Shown piece by piece: positions 1 to 8,713 of a stretch of 64,000 nt of DNA (positions are counted from its first letter, which is position 1; each line of letters begins with the position of its first letter). This stretch comes from Vibrio scophthalmi LMG 19158 (GTDB lineage: Bacteria; Pseudomonadota; Gammaproteobacteria; Enterobacterales; Vibrionaceae): NCBI RefSeq assembly GCF_000222585.1, contig NZ_AFWE01000093.1:1-64000 (forward strand). The letters run 5' to 3'. The position numbers and the translations under genes are program-made. The notes beneath the pieces were generated by a model that was not told the DNA's origin, searched no databases, and saw only the letters and a program-made list of their open reading frames with translations.

Positions 1-1
1 A

Positions 2-232
2 CACAATTACAGTTTTTACAACACAGAGAGGGAGCGCGTGATTGTGTCAAATGACCTCTCTGCTTCAATATTTATTTCTCAATCGTCATTAGAAAAAATA
101 AACAGTACGAATTTAGCGTCATTCTTCCCAGCAATTCCAACTCGGGAGGATTATGAAGAATCTTATCAGCGTCAATTTAAGGATTATCTTGCGTCGTTGA
201 AGCAGGCAGGTCTGTCTCTTGCTGAAGAATAA
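2..232 (+). CDS. C-terminal end of an unidentified protein (cut by window edge)
   Basis: An open frame runs from the first codon in frame at the window edge to TAA at 230-232, with no stop upstream, so the gene probably begins outside the window. A GTG at 38 could be a start, but no Shine-Dalgarno sequence precedes it. About 76 residues are visible. The last 45 are rich in Glu, Gln and Lys and look like an amphipathic helix ending in Leu-Ala-Glu-Glu. I do not recognise a family. It lies 39 bases before the next gene and may share its transcript. Confidence 0.5.
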   Translation, partial: HNYSFYNTERERVIVSNDLSASIFISQSSLEKINSTNLASFFPAIPTREDYEESYQRQFKDYLASLKQAGLSLAEE

Positions 233-271
233 ACATTGTCGAGCACAGTCGTTGATATTGAGAAAATAAAA

Positions 272-1591
272 ATGAAAAAAATTATAGTGGTTATGTTGGT
301 CGCGCTTATATCAGTGGGGGGCTTGGCGTATTTGCTAGCAAACTATGGTAAGGAAACGCCTACGACGCGAGAGCAGCAAGTTGACGATATTGTGAAATAT
401 CAGGAGTTTACCGATCGTGCTGGCCAGGTTATTTGGGATATTAATATGACAATTCCAGAAAACCCTAGCTTAGAGGCTTGGAATGCGAACCATACAGAGC
501 CACAACAAATGTTTGGTTTTAATAAAAATTATTACATTGCAAATATGGATGGCAGTGACGTTCGTATTTTAGTCTATGGCTTGGAAATTCCCAAGAATAC
601 CTACCGTTTAGAAGATGCGAGTATCGTTCGTTCCTATGATGGTCGTTATGTAAAATTAAGACGTAATAATAGTGACTGTTTTATTTTTGACCTAAAAACG
701 CGTGAGAAAATAAAGACGAAATACTGTGGTCACTTTATGCCAAGTCGCAATGAAACCTATATGGAGCTATCAGACCCTCATAGAATGATCGCTAAATATG
801 ACCTTGCGACGGGCGAAAAAATTGAATTGGCAAATACATCCACTCTAGAAGGCGTTCCCGTTGCGAAAGGTAAATTTTTTCGCTCAACGGGCAGCATGTT
901 AGTTGATGTAAACAATGATCGACTTTTTTGGCGAGTCTATATATTAAACAATGATGAGAGAGATGCGCCGCTATGGGGCGATGAAGAAAAAGTAACGCTG
1001 GAATTCCAATTATCCGATATGACGTATATTGGACGAAATACACGATTGCCTATCAACTGTTTTGAACGAGCGCAAGATGAAGATTATCTTGTTTGCGAGG
1101 GTCGTTCTCAAAACAATGGGCACGAAAAGAATGATACGGCTTATTCTTGGCTAGACCCTGAAAAGTCACTTGATGTCTTTCCGCAGGACCACATAAAAGC
1201 GTTACAGTTTGGCAAGTGGTATTTCAGTGAGCGTGACGGTGTCACTCGTTTGCGTCAGCCTTATGAACATAGCCAATTTGATCGGATGGAATATCGATAT
1301 TATGTGATTACTGAGGGCCAAAAACGCAATACATTGGCTTACGAAGACGTCGCAGTGAATTACTACATTGCGCCAGCTTTGCGAGAAGGATTTGACAGCG
1401 TTGATTTGCGTCCATTTATGCCAGATATGATCACTCGTCAAGAATATGAACAGTCGGTTCCGAGAGTGAAAGAGAAGCTGCGCATAAGCTGTACACGTAG
1501 CGATGATAAATTTGACAGGTGCAGAAGATTCTACGAGTTAAATCGTGTGTTTGATGATGTAAACCAAGTTCGAGAGTATATGAATAAGTAA
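272..1591 (+). CDS. Membrane-anchored periplasmic protein of unknown function
   Basis: The product has 439 residues from the ATG at 272. A TTG at 236 would add 12 residues, but the ATG gives a normal export start: Met-Lys-Lys followed by about 20 hydrophobic residues. The rest is hydrophilic with scattered Cys and many Tyr/Trp/Asp residues, with short beta-rich segments suggesting a propeller or similar fold (inference). No catalytic motif is recognisable. It is most likely anchored in the inner membrane with its bulk in the periplasm. It follows the truncated gene closely in the same direction. A 9-bp hairpin about 180 bases downstream could end the transcript. Confidence 0.7.
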   Translation: MKKIIVVMLVALISVGGLAYLLANYGKETPTTREQQVDDIVKYQEFTDRAGQVIWDINMTIPENPSLEAWNANHTEPQQMFGFNKNYYIANMDGSDVRILVYGLEIPKNTYRLEDASIVRSYDGRYVKLRRNNSDCFIFDLKTREKIKTKYCGHFMPSRNETYMELSDPHRMIAKYDLATGEKIELANTSTLEGVPVAKGKFFRSTGSMLVDVNNDRLFWRVYILNNDERDAPLWGDEEKVTLEFQLSDMTYIGRNTRLPINCFERAQDEDYLVCEGRSQNNGHEKNDTAYSWLDPEKSLDVFPQDHIKALQFGKWYFSERDGVTRLRQPYEHSQFDRMEYRYYVITEGQKRNTLAYEDVAVNYYIAPALREGFDSVDLRPFMPDMITRQEYEQSVPRVKEKLRISCTRSDDKFDRCRRFYELNRVFDDVNQVREYMNK

Positions 1592-1767
1592 ATTTATCAA
1601 TGATATAGTGATATTTGAGCATCAACATGCGCAATCACAATTTTAGATTGCGCTAATAACTCTACCTCTAGGGTAAGAGCATGAGCGAAGACTTGAATAA
1701 CGAAGTATCAACACATTACTTATTACTCAACCTATCAAATTAATTGGGTGTAAGTCGTTTACATTGC

Positions 1768-1804
1768 AGCACTGCCGAGACGAAACTGGGCAGTGCTTTA
1801 TTGC
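1768..1804 (+). terminator. Putative rho-independent terminator
   Basis: AGCACTGCC at 1768-1776 is perfectly complementary to GGCAGTGCT at 1789-1797 and is followed by TTTATT. It lies between the gene ending at 1591 and rsuA. Confidence 0.5.
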
Positions 1805-1862
1805 TAATTGATAGAGAGTGGGGATAATGCTAACCAATTCCTGTTAACCAATTAAACTTCTC

Positions 1863-2555
1863 ATGCGCCTTGATAAATTCATTTGTAAAAGCACTCAACT
1901 GACCAAGCCTCAAGCCCATCAAGCTATTCACCAAGGGGAAGTATGCGTTAACGGTGAAACCCCATTTAATGAAGCGATGCAGGTACATGAGAATAATATC
2001 GTTACGCTTAATGGTCTGCGTTTGCTCCCTCGTCCTTTTCGCTACATTTTGATGCATAAACCGGCCGGCACTATTTGCTCAAATATTGATGAGCTTTACC
2101 CGTCGTTATTTAATTATGTTGAGGTAGAGAATGTTTCTGAACTGCATATTGTCGGGCGTTTAGATGCCGATACAACCGGCTTGGTACTGATCACTGATGA
2201 TGGTCGTTGGTCGTACAATATTACGGTTCCAACCAAAGAGTGCGAAAAAGTTTATCGTGTGGGTTTATCCCGCCCAATAGCGGAAGATGTTGAAGACCGC
2301 TTTAAACAAGGAATACACCTGCAAGGTGAAACGGAACTGACGCGACCTGCCAAATTAGAAGTTGTTGAGCCAAAAGAGGTGTTACTAACCATTACCGAAG
2401 GTAAGTTCCATCAAGTGAAACGGATGTTTTCAGCGGTGGGCAATCGCGTCGTCTCTTTGCATCGGGAGAAAATAGGTAAGATTCAGTTGGATGTTGCCGA
2501 AGGGAAATGGCGTTATCTAACCGACGATGAAGTCACGTCGTTCGGTGATAAATAA
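1863..2555 (+). CDS. rsuA: 16S rRNA pseudouridine(516) synthase, RsuA type
   Basis: The product has 230 residues, against 231 for E. coli RsuA, and aligns end to end by eye. It starts with the S4-like RNA-binding module (MRLDKFI..., residues 1-60). The catalytic motif GRLDADTTGL at about residues 97-106 holds the Asp that attacks the uridine base. Near the C-terminus is EGKFHQVKRMFSAVGN, typical of the RsuA/RluB group. The enzyme isomerises U516 of 16S rRNA in the small subunit. No clear Shine-Dalgarno sequence precedes the ATG, but conservation begins exactly there. RluE/RluF-like specificity is less likely given the length and motif wording. The gene stands alone. Confidence 0.8.
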   Translation: MRLDKFICKSTQLTKPQAHQAIHQGEVCVNGETPFNEAMQVHENNIVTLNGLRLLPRPFRYILMHKPAGTICSNIDELYPSLFNYVEVENVSELHIVGRLDADTTGLVLITDDGRWSYNITVPTKECEKVYRVGLSRPIAEDVEDRFKQGIHLQGETELTRPAKLEVVEPKEVLLTITEGKFHQVKRMFSAVGNRVVSLHREKIGKIQLDVAEGKWRYLTDDEVTSFGDK

Positions 2556-2581
2556 AGGGCTTTTTAACGTGTAATGTTAAC

Positions 2582-2620
2582 CCCTGCCCAAACCATTGTG
2601 GGTTGAGCAGGGTAAAAATT
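2582..2620. terminator. Convergent hairpin between rsuA and the small charged protein gene
   Basis: CCCTGC at 2582-2587 pairs with GCAGGG at 2606-2611, and the stem extends imperfectly through AAACC/GGGTT. TAAAAATT follows on the plus strand. It sits between two convergent genes and may serve both. Confidence 0.45.
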
Positions 2621-2880
2621 TAGTCTTCGTTTGGATCTACCATAAACGATTCTTCAATTCTTTTTAGCTCTTCTTGCTCTTTGAGTTTGAGTTCTTCTTG
2701 TAGAGCCGCTTTACGTTCATTCAGTGCTTTCTTTTCTGACTTAGTCAAAAATTTCACCGCTTTTTTATTCGTAAGCGCATACGCAACGATATCTTCACCT
2801 TTTTCGCGACGTTCACTCACTCGTTGTGAAAAACGTTCGTTATCACGCGCTTTGCGTTCAGCTGAACTTAATTTGCTCAT
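2620..2880 (-). CDS. Small highly charged coiled-coil-like protein, unknown function
   Basis: The product has 86 residues, about half of them Lys, Arg or Glu. The ATG is preceded by GAGGT at good spacing. Residues 43-75 are a near-continuous Glu/Lys/Leu helix (EKKALNERKAALQEELKLKE) likely to form a coiled coil. There is no signal peptide, membrane segment or enzyme motif. It is probably cytoplasmic and may bind nucleic acid or ribosomes through its basic N-terminal half (inference only). It is convergent with rsuA. Confidence 0.65.
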   Translation of the reverse strand: MSKLSSAERKARDNERFSQRVSERREKGEDIVAYALTNKKAVKFLTKSEKKALNERKAALQEELKLKEQEELKRIEESFMVDPNED

Positions 2881-3295
2881 GTTTTTATAACCTCATTAGA
2901 TAATCAAGACAGGACAAATTCACTGCCGTCAGGTAAACAAATGAGATGTCATTTATATAGCTGATGGGGCTATTTTAGCATAAGAGTCGCCCAGAGCGGC
3001 TATGCTATCGTATGCCTTGAGTTTTTTGCCTTAAAAAGGAATGTTAGTGGTGACGGGAATCGGGGAGGAAATGCCGAACAGCATAACTCTCTGTTTGGTA
3101 GAAGGCGTTTTGGTTAAGATATGTACCAGCCATCTTGCATATGATGATGCAGGTCAATAATTGATGTCGTGAATGTTAATTTGGTGTGCGATAACGGTGG
3201 TTTTCAGGTACATTCTAGTGTCTTGAACGGTTGGATTATGCCGCGTAATGTATCGATTAACATTGATTGTGTTTCGAACAGCGCGATTACTAAAG
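2881..3295. other. Intergenic region, no gene seen
   Basis: About 415 bases separate the divergent small charged protein gene and the leucine-rich-repeat lipoprotein gene. It must hold both promoters, but I see no convincing -35/-10 pair, strong dyad or RNA motif. Confidence 0.4.
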
Positions 3296-4351
3296 ATGAA
3301 GTTGAAAAATAGTATTGGAGCACGGATAGCCATCTTGGTTGTATCGCTCACTTTATTTGGCTGTAATAGCTCATATAAAATCACGGAAGATGACGTCACC
3401 TTCGATCGACATACTGGCACGATAACGCACTATCATGCTGAATTTAAAAATATCACCATCCCGGATGAGTTGATGGGCGTTGCCGTTAAACGTATTGGCG
3501 CGGAAGCCTTTTACAACCGTGAATTAACGGATGTGAATCTTCCTAACACGGTTGTGCACATTGGCGAGCAAGCGTTTCGTCGCAACCGACTAACGAAAAT
3601 CACAATCCCTCAGTCAGTAACTCGAATAGAAGAGAGTGCATTTTCGAAAAATTTACTCACGCATGTCACCATTCCGTCATCCCTCACGACAATTGAAACA
3701 AAAACCTTTGCTTATAATCAGTTAACCAGTGTGATGATTCCAGATTCGGTGAGCGTGATTGGTCCACTCGCGTTTGTGGAAAATAAACTCACTCACGTGG
3801 TTATCCCGTCATCCGTTAAAAACATTGAACAAAAAGCGTTTGCTTATAATCGACTAACTAGCTTGGTGATCCCTGATACGGTACAAGTCATTAAGTTGGG
3901 TGCTTTTTTGGATAATAAACTCACCAGCTTGACTCTTTCTCGCTCTCTCTTAACGCTACCTACCCGTGCTTTTGCGGAGAATAAGCTCACCTATGTGGCG
4001 ATTCCCAATTCAGTGACCAGTATTCGCGAGGAAGCGTTTCATGATAATCAGCTGAAAACGATCGTGATTCCTGATGGTGTTGATCGCATTGGTAAAAGGG
4101 CTTTTGCTAATAATAAGCTTGAGAATGTAACGCTACCAGATGAAGTGAAAGTCATTGCAAGATCGGCGTTTTCGAATAACCGACTGACTCATGTTGATAT
4201 TCCGACTTCAGTGGCTCGTATCGAACGCGGTGCATTTTCATGTAATCAACTGACTAAAGTTGCATTGCCGCATGCATTTGATGGCTTAGAACCGCTGGCT
4301 TTTGATCAAGGTACTTTACTCGAAAAAAAGGGCTGTAGAAAAACAAACTAA
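3296..4351 (+). CDS. BspA-type leucine-rich-repeat lipoprotein
   Basis: The product has 351 residues from the ATG at 3296. An upstream ATG at 3248 would put 16 residues before the signal peptide. The N-terminus is basic, then hydrophobic, ending in a lipobox Leu-Phe-Gly-Cys at about residues 20-23, so the mature protein should be lipid-anchored. The rest is about 12 tandem 22-residue repeats of the LRR_5/BspA kind, pattern L-T-x-V-x-I-P-x-S-V-x-x-I-x-x-x-A-F-x-x-N-x. Such proteins usually bind proteins or surfaces, but the ligand cannot be told from sequence. The repeats differ enough to suggest an old, stable array. A 10-bp dyad overlaps the stop codon. Confidence 0.85.
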   Translation: MKLKNSIGARIAILVVSLTLFGCNSSYKITEDDVTFDRHTGTITHYHAEFKNITIPDELMGVAVKRIGAEAFYNRELTDVNLPNTVVHIGEQAFRRNRLTKITIPQSVTRIEESAFSKNLLTHVTIPSSLTTIETKTFAYNQLTSVMIPDSVSVIGPLAFVENKLTHVVIPSSVKNIEQKAFAYNRLTSLVIPDTVQVIKLGAFLDNKLTSLTLSRSLLTLPTRAFAENKLTYVAIPNSVTSIREEAFHDNQLKTIVIPDGVDRIGKRAFANNKLENVTLPDEVKVIARSAFSNNRLTHVDIPTSVARIERGAFSCNQLTKVALPHAFDGLEPLAFDQGTLLEKKGCRKTN

Positions 4352-4378
4352 GATAGGAACTTGCCGTACCTATCTTAG
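4348..4378 (+). terminator. Hairpin at the end of the LRR lipoprotein gene
   Basis: CTAAGATAGG (4348-4357) and CCTATCTTAG (4369-4378) form a perfect 10-bp stem with an 11-base loop. The stem begins at the stop codon. No U-tract follows, so it may protect the 3' end rather than terminate. Confidence 0.4.
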
Positions 4379-4492
4379 CTTGGCGAAAACCTTAATTTGG
4401 TGAAAACCTTAGCTTGCCGTAAATGTCGCAAAAACCAGTGATGAAAGGTTGTCACTCTATTTAGTTGAGCAAGCTGATGTTCATCAAGCCAG

Positions 4493-5137
4493 CTAGTCAA
4501 GCAAACTACACAGACCTTGCTCACCAAGGATCTCTACCTCTGAGGGCAGCGCGTAGATGCGGTTTAGCCCGCATTTTACTTGTACCGCTTCTTTGGCATC
4601 AACCACTGCATCGGTGTAGTACTCGTGATCTAAGATAAAAGCCACTGAGCCAAAATTAAGGGCAACCGATGCAATTGCGCAGGTAATCACGCTGCTCTTT
4701 TTGTGGAAATAACTTGGCCAAGAGCGCCACATTATTTCACTACACCGCACTTTACGATAATAATCTAAACTCGCTAGCATCGAGCAAAGTGCCCCTGGTC
4801 CAATCCAGTAAGTCGAATCGGGAATTTGAATTCCGACAAAGAAATCAATCAAGCCTAAAGCCATCGCCCACAACATTGTGAAGGTCAGGATCATCGCGCC
4901 TTTGTAATGCATGCCCTTGATGAAGTAATAGATAAATCCGCCAAAGAATGCCCAAAGGTTGCTGGTTATGCTGTATTTCTCGCGCCACGTAAATTGTTTA
5001 AAGGTGTCGGTTTTAACAAAGGTGTCGCGGCCTTGGCTATCAGCATTGAGCTTTTCATACAGCTTAAAGCGGCGTTTCCATTTGTCGCTGATATTAAGAT
5101 CATCGATGTTTTGCGGTTGTTCCGTCATTTCCGTCAT
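4493..5137 (-). CDS. Inner-membrane protein, DUF2628-like
   Basis: The product has 214 residues. A hydrophilic N-terminal segment (1-50) is followed by a Phe/Tyr-rich hydrophobic stretch (WAFFGGFIYYFIKGMHYKGA) and two to three more membrane segments. The Phe-Trp-x-x-Tyr-Tyr-Phe-x-x-Gly-Met-x-x-Lys-Gly layout resembles small DUF2628 membrane proteins that sense or scaffold, but the assignment is by eye. The C-terminal 50 residues contain two Cys and are probably extracytoplasmic. ATG codons at 5137 and 5128 are both possible. No operon partner is visible. Confidence 0.6.
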   Translation of the reverse strand: MTEMTEQPQNIDDLNISDKWKRRFKLYEKLNADSQGRDTFVKTDTFKQFTWREKYSITSNLWAFFGGFIYYFIKGMHYKGAMILTFTMLWAMALGLIDFFVGIQIPDSTYWIGPGALCSMLASLDYYRKVRCSEIMWRSWPSYFHKKSSVITCAIASVALNFGSVAFILDHEYYTDAVVDAKEAVQVKCGLNRIYALPSEVEILGEQGLCSLLD

Positions 5138-5460
5138 AGTCGTTATCTAGCTTTTAGTAGGAGAGTTCAGTTTATTTAGGCGTCTATTACACACTCATAT
5201 GCAATGGTGGTAATCATGCCACAAAAAAGGTAGTTAGTTGGGATTTTATGATTATTTAAGTGATTGTTTATATTTCAAATATCGATGATGTTAACTTGAT
5301 CCAATGGTTGTTCTTCTACTGAGCTTCTCTGCTGATAAAAACAACCGCTTCGTTAAATAATGGTTGTCGCTTATGCAACGTTATTAATTTGAATTATTGA
5401 AAATCGCTATTGCCTTAACTAGGTTTGATATGAGTTACCTCCATAATATAAGGATGAATT
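5138..5460. other. Intergenic region upstream of the alkylsulfatase gene
   Basis: About 323 AT-rich bases lie between divergent genes. ATGGTTGT occurs twice, and GGTTGTT/AACAACC form a loose dyad. TAAGGATGAATT just before 5461 gives the ribosome site of the sulfatase. No definite operator or promoter can be called. Confidence 0.35.
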
Positions 5461-7416
5461 ATGCTGCGTTTCACCATTTCGCTCGTGGCGATGGTTATAT
5501 CGACAGGGGCTTTTTCTACCGAGTCTAAGCCTGCAACTCAAGCGACCATTGAAACCAATCAAGCGTTGTATAAAAGCTTGCCATTCGATGATACCAAAGA
5601 CTTTGAACGCGCCCAGAAAGGGCTGATTGCCACGCGAGATGTGGTGACGATAAAGAATGAACAGGGCGACGTTGTTTGGGATCTAGAAGAATACAAAAAA
5701 TTTATTACCTTAGATGCCAAAGCGCCGGACAGTGTTAACCCTAGTTTGTGGCGTAATGCTCAACTTAACGTCATCAATGGTTTGTTTAAGGTCACCGATG
5801 GTATCTATCAAGTTAGAGGTTATGACTTATCGAATATTACTTTTGTTGAAGGTAAGACAGGCTGGATTGTTTTTGATCCGTTGATCTCTCAAGAAACCGC
5901 GAAAGCAGCATTAGCATTTATCAATGAGCAATTGGGTGAGCGCCCTGTCACTGCCGTGATTTATAGCCACAGTCATATTGACCATTTTGGTGGTGTAAGG
6001 GGGATTGTCGATGAGGCGGATGTTGAAGCGGGCAAGGTGGAAATTGTCGCTTCGCATGGTTTTACCGAGCATGCCGTATCTGAAAATGTGATTGCTGGTA
6101 ACGCGATGGGGCGAAGAGCCATTTATATGTATGGCGCGTTACTGCCCAGAAATGAACAAGGTGGTGTGAATGGCGGGTTAGGGCAAACCACTTCAACAGG
6201 TCTGCCTACTTTAATTCGACCAACACTGATCATCGAAAAAACCGGTGAAGAGCATATTATCGATGGCGTGAAAATGGTGTTTCAATACACGCCAGGTACG
6301 GAAGCTCCCACGGAAATCAATACTTGGATACCAGAGAAAAAAGCACTGTGGATGGCAGAGAACAGCACCAATACCATGCACAACATTTTGACGCTACGAG
6401 GCGCTCAGGTTCGTGATGCATTGAAGTGGTCATCTTATTTGAATGAGACCATCGAAATGTGGGGCAATGACGTTGAAGTGAAATTCCAAAGCCACCATTG
6501 GCCAATGTGGGGGCAAGAAGAGATCGTTGAATACTTTAAACGTCAGCGAGATATGTACAAATATACCCATGATCAAACGGTGCGCTTAATGAACCAAGGT
6601 TATATCGGGTCTGAAATTTCAGAGATGATCCAATTCCCAGCGGAGATCGAACAAAATTGGAGTACTCGTGGATACTACGGCACGCTTCGCCATAATAGCC
6701 GTGCTGTTTATCAGCGTTACATGGGGTGGTATAGCGGCAACCCTTCAGACCTTAATAATTTACCACCAACGGAAGCCGCAATTAAATATGTGCAATATAT
6801 GGGTGGCGAAGAGGCCGTTTTAGAAAAGGCTAAGCAAGATTTTGCTAAAGGGGAGTATCGTTGGGTTGCGGAAGTGATGAAGCATGCCGTGTTTGCCAAT
6901 CCAAACAATGAAAAAGCCAAAGCACTACTTGCCGATAGCTATGAGCAGTTAGGTTATCAAGCCGAGTCAGGCCCTTGGCGTTCGGTCTATTTACAAGGTG
7001 CCTATGAGTTAAGAAATGGTACGCCGTCAGCAGGGGGAACCAATACGGCCTCTCCAGATATCATCAAAAATATGCCTCCAGAAATGTTGTTTGATTACTT
7101 GGCTGTACGACTATTACCTGAAAAAGCGGCGGGTAAAGATTACACCATCAACATCGATTTTAGTGACCTTGATGAGCAATACACGCTCTATATTGAAAAC
7201 TCAGTACTTAATCACACCACCAAATTGAGCGACGATCCGGATGTCACAATCACTCTAACCAAGCAAGCGCTTGATAATGTTCAATTGGGTGTTATTACCC
7301 TTGAAAAAGCGATAGCGGATGGTCAGATCCAGATAAAAGGAGACAAAGAAGTGTTCCAGAATTTTGTTGGTATGCTGGATACGTTTAACTTCTGGTTCAA
7401 TATTGTGACGCCATAG
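5461..7416 (+). CDS. Secreted linear alkylsulfatase (SdsA1/YjcS family)
   Basis: The product has 651 residues with an N-terminal signal peptide of about 19 residues. The metallo-beta-lactamase motif H170-x-H172-x-D174-H175 (HSHIDHFGG) is intact. The two Glu ligands of this family fit the TPGTEAPTE and MAENSTNTMHN segments, and a further His fits SHHWPMWG, giving a dinuclear zinc site. A helical dimerisation region follows (about 400-520). The last 120 residues form an SCP2-like hydrophobic-binding domain ending in DTFNFWFN. The family hydrolyses primary alkyl sulfates such as dodecyl sulfate to alcohol and sulfate in the periplasm. The small gene 46 bases downstream probably shares its transcript. 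Confidence 0.9.
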   Translation: MLRFTISLVAMVISTGAFSTESKPATQATIETNQALYKSLPFDDTKDFERAQKGLIATRDVVTIKNEQGDVVWDLEEYKKFITLDAKAPDSVNPSLWRNAQLNVINGLFKVTDGIYQVRGYDLSNITFVEGKTGWIVFDPLISQETAKAALAFINEQLGERPVTAVIYSHSHIDHFGGVRGIVDEADVEAGKVEIVASHGFTEHAVSENVIAGNAMGRRAIYMYGALLPRNEQGGVNGGLGQTTSTGLPTLIRPTLIIEKTGEEHIIDGVKMVFQYTPGTEAPTEINTWIPEKKALWMAENSTNTMHNILTLRGAQVRDALKWSSYLNETIEMWGNDVEVKFQSHHWPMWGQEEIVEYFKRQRDMYKYTHDQTVRLMNQGYIGSEISEMIQFPAEIEQNWSTRGYYGTLRHNSRAVYQRYMGWYSGNPSDLNNLPPTEAAIKYVQYMGGEEAVLEKAKQDFAKGEYRWVAEVMKHAVFANPNNEKAKALLADSYEQLGYQAESGPWRSVYLQGAYELRNGTPSAGGTNTASPDIIKNMPPEMLFDYLAVRLLPEKAAGKDYTINIDFSDLDEQYTLYIENSVLNHTTKLSDDPDVTITLTKQALDNVQLGVITLEKAIADGQIQIKGDKEVFQNFVGMLDTFNFWFNIVTP

Positions 7417-7462
7417 CGGATGACTAATTACGGTTGTATTCAATATGATTTGAGATGAAGCC

Positions 7463-7960
7463 ATGATGAAATCGAAACTGACTGCAAGGATGTTAAGTCT
7501 GATAATCTTGGGAGTAAGCTTAGGCGCAAGTTTTCCTCTGTCTGCTTGCTCCTATGATGGTCAATTTATCAATCCTTTTAGTGAAAGTGTTCCGGGCTCG
7601 TTGGACGTCGCGTTTGCGACGTCTTCGGCGTTAAATAGCCAACAGTTAAAACGAGTGGAAACATTAAATGGTCAGCAAGGCTTAAGGCGAGCGAGTTGGT
7701 GGCTACAGCTGATGGTTAAGCAGCATAGTGACTCACTTGAGGCGGTTCAATATATATACTTAACCGATAGCCATCTTTGGTCTCGGATTGAGCAAGGAGA
7801 AAAGATTGAAGTTCACACTTCTCCTGCAGATGACGCAGAATCCGTATTGCTATTAAGTGAAGCGGCTTTATTCGCGTTAGTGAGTGATCAACTCGATATG
7901 AAAACCGCTCTGAATCTTGGCATTGCCAAGAGCTCTCGTTTTACTTTAAATGAGAACTAA
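7463..7960 (+). CDS. Small secreted protein cotranscribed with the alkylsulfatase
   Basis: The product has 165 residues. A signal peptide (about residues 1-29) ends near ACSYDGQF; the Cys after Ser-Ala could be a lipidation site, though the lipobox is not classical. The C-terminal half (VLLLSEAALFALVSDQLDMKTALNLG) resembles an SCP2-like lipid-binding fold, echoing the last domain of the neighbouring sulfatase. A role in holding alkyl chains for that enzyme is inference. A strong terminator follows, so the pair looks like a two-gene operon. Confidence 0.65.
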   Translation: MMKSKLTARMLSLIILGVSLGASFPLSACSYDGQFINPFSESVPGSLDVAFATSSALNSQQLKRVETLNGQQGLRRASWWLQLMVKQHSDSLEAVQYIYLTDSHLWSRIEQGEKIEVHTSPADDAESVLLLSEAALFALVSDQLDMKTALNLGIAKSSRFTLNEN

Positions 7961-8027
7961 CGATTTAGGGCTATCCAGCCATCTTTGAGTGTTGTCTTAT
8001 CGCGCTTAAATGGAATAGCGCTCAAAT

Positions 8028-8064
8028 AAAAAAGTCCGCTCTTTGATAGGCGGACTTTTCTTTT
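8028..8064 (+). terminator. Strong rho-independent terminator after the alkylsulfatase operon
   Basis: AAAAGTCCGC (8030-8039) pairs perfectly with GCGGACTTTT (8050-8059), followed by CTTTT. The A-rich 5' arm makes it usable in both directions; yajD ends at 8113 on the other strand. Confidence 0.85.
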
Positions 8065-8112
8065 AGAGGCTTTTCTTTTAAAGACTTTGTTGAAGACGCG
8101 TTCGTTATAGCG

Positions 8113-8457
8113 TTATTTCTTCATCATCTTGGCGAGATCAGCAAATGGGTTATGCGTTGCGCCAACATGGTCATCAAGACGTGCAGTTGCTTCGACGCCG
8201 TAACGGTCATGATCAAGGTATTTCGAATGCTCATGGTCATGGCAATATAGGCACAAGAGTTCCCAGTTACTGCCATCTTCAGGGTTATTGGTATGGTCAT
8301 GATCAACATGGTGAACGGTTAGTTCACGTAAGTTTGAGTAGACAAATTCACGAGCACATTTACCACAAACCCAAGGGTAAAGTTTTAACGCTTTTTCACG
8401 GTAACCTTGTTCTTGGCGAGCATACGCAGCGCTCGAACCATTGTAATCAGACGACAT
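8113..8457 (-). CDS. yajD: HNH nuclease-family protein YajD
   Basis: The product has 114 residues and is almost identical in its core to E. coli YajD (115 residues). It has CGKC and CLYC zinc-binding cysteine pairs and the HNH-type HHVDHDHTNNPEDG segment (about residues 48-62), with a conserved NPFADLAKMM tail. The family has the HNH endonuclease fold; its cellular substrate is not established. The ATG at 8457 is preceded by TAGGTT. The gene stands alone and converges on the sulfatase operon. Confidence 0.92.
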   Translation of the reverse strand: MSSDYNGSSAAYARQEQGYREKALKLYPWVCGKCAREFVYSNLRELTVHHVDHDHTNNPEDGSNWELLCLYCHDHEHSKYLDHDRYGVEATARLDDHVGATHNPFADLAKMMKK

Positions 8458-8664
8458 TTATTAACCTATATCATAGTTGTTCTAATCCAGTTAGCCGCAC
8501 TTTATCACAAACGATAATCACAGCACTACACGTGTGTCACAGGCTTTATCTTCGTTTGGGAAATTATGGGATTTACCTTGAATGAGAATAAAAGAGAGAG
8601 TAGGTAGAAGAGAGTGAAGTGGGTCAATACGCAGAGGTTCAGTATGAGAAAACTCAAACATAAT

Positions 8665-8694
8665 TGAGCCTCTAAGCGAATCAATAGAGGCTCA
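8665..8694 (-). terminator. Hairpin downstream of the DyP peroxidase gene
   Basis: TGAGCCTCT (8665-8673) and AGAGGCTCA (8686-8694) form a perfect 9-bp stem with a 12-base loop just past the stop of the minus-strand gene. The U-tract is weak. Confidence 0.5.
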
Positions 8695-8713
8695 CAAAAG
8701 CTAACTGGCAGCG

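Noticed and set aside
1681-1743. A 20-codon frame starting ATG with GGTAAGAGC upstream
   Set aside because: Too short, no recognisable family and no conserved features; chance occurrence is likely.
8145-8585. 146-residue plus-strand frame opposite yajD
   Set aside because: YajD on the other strand is almost identical to E. coli YajD in its core; this frame is its antisense.
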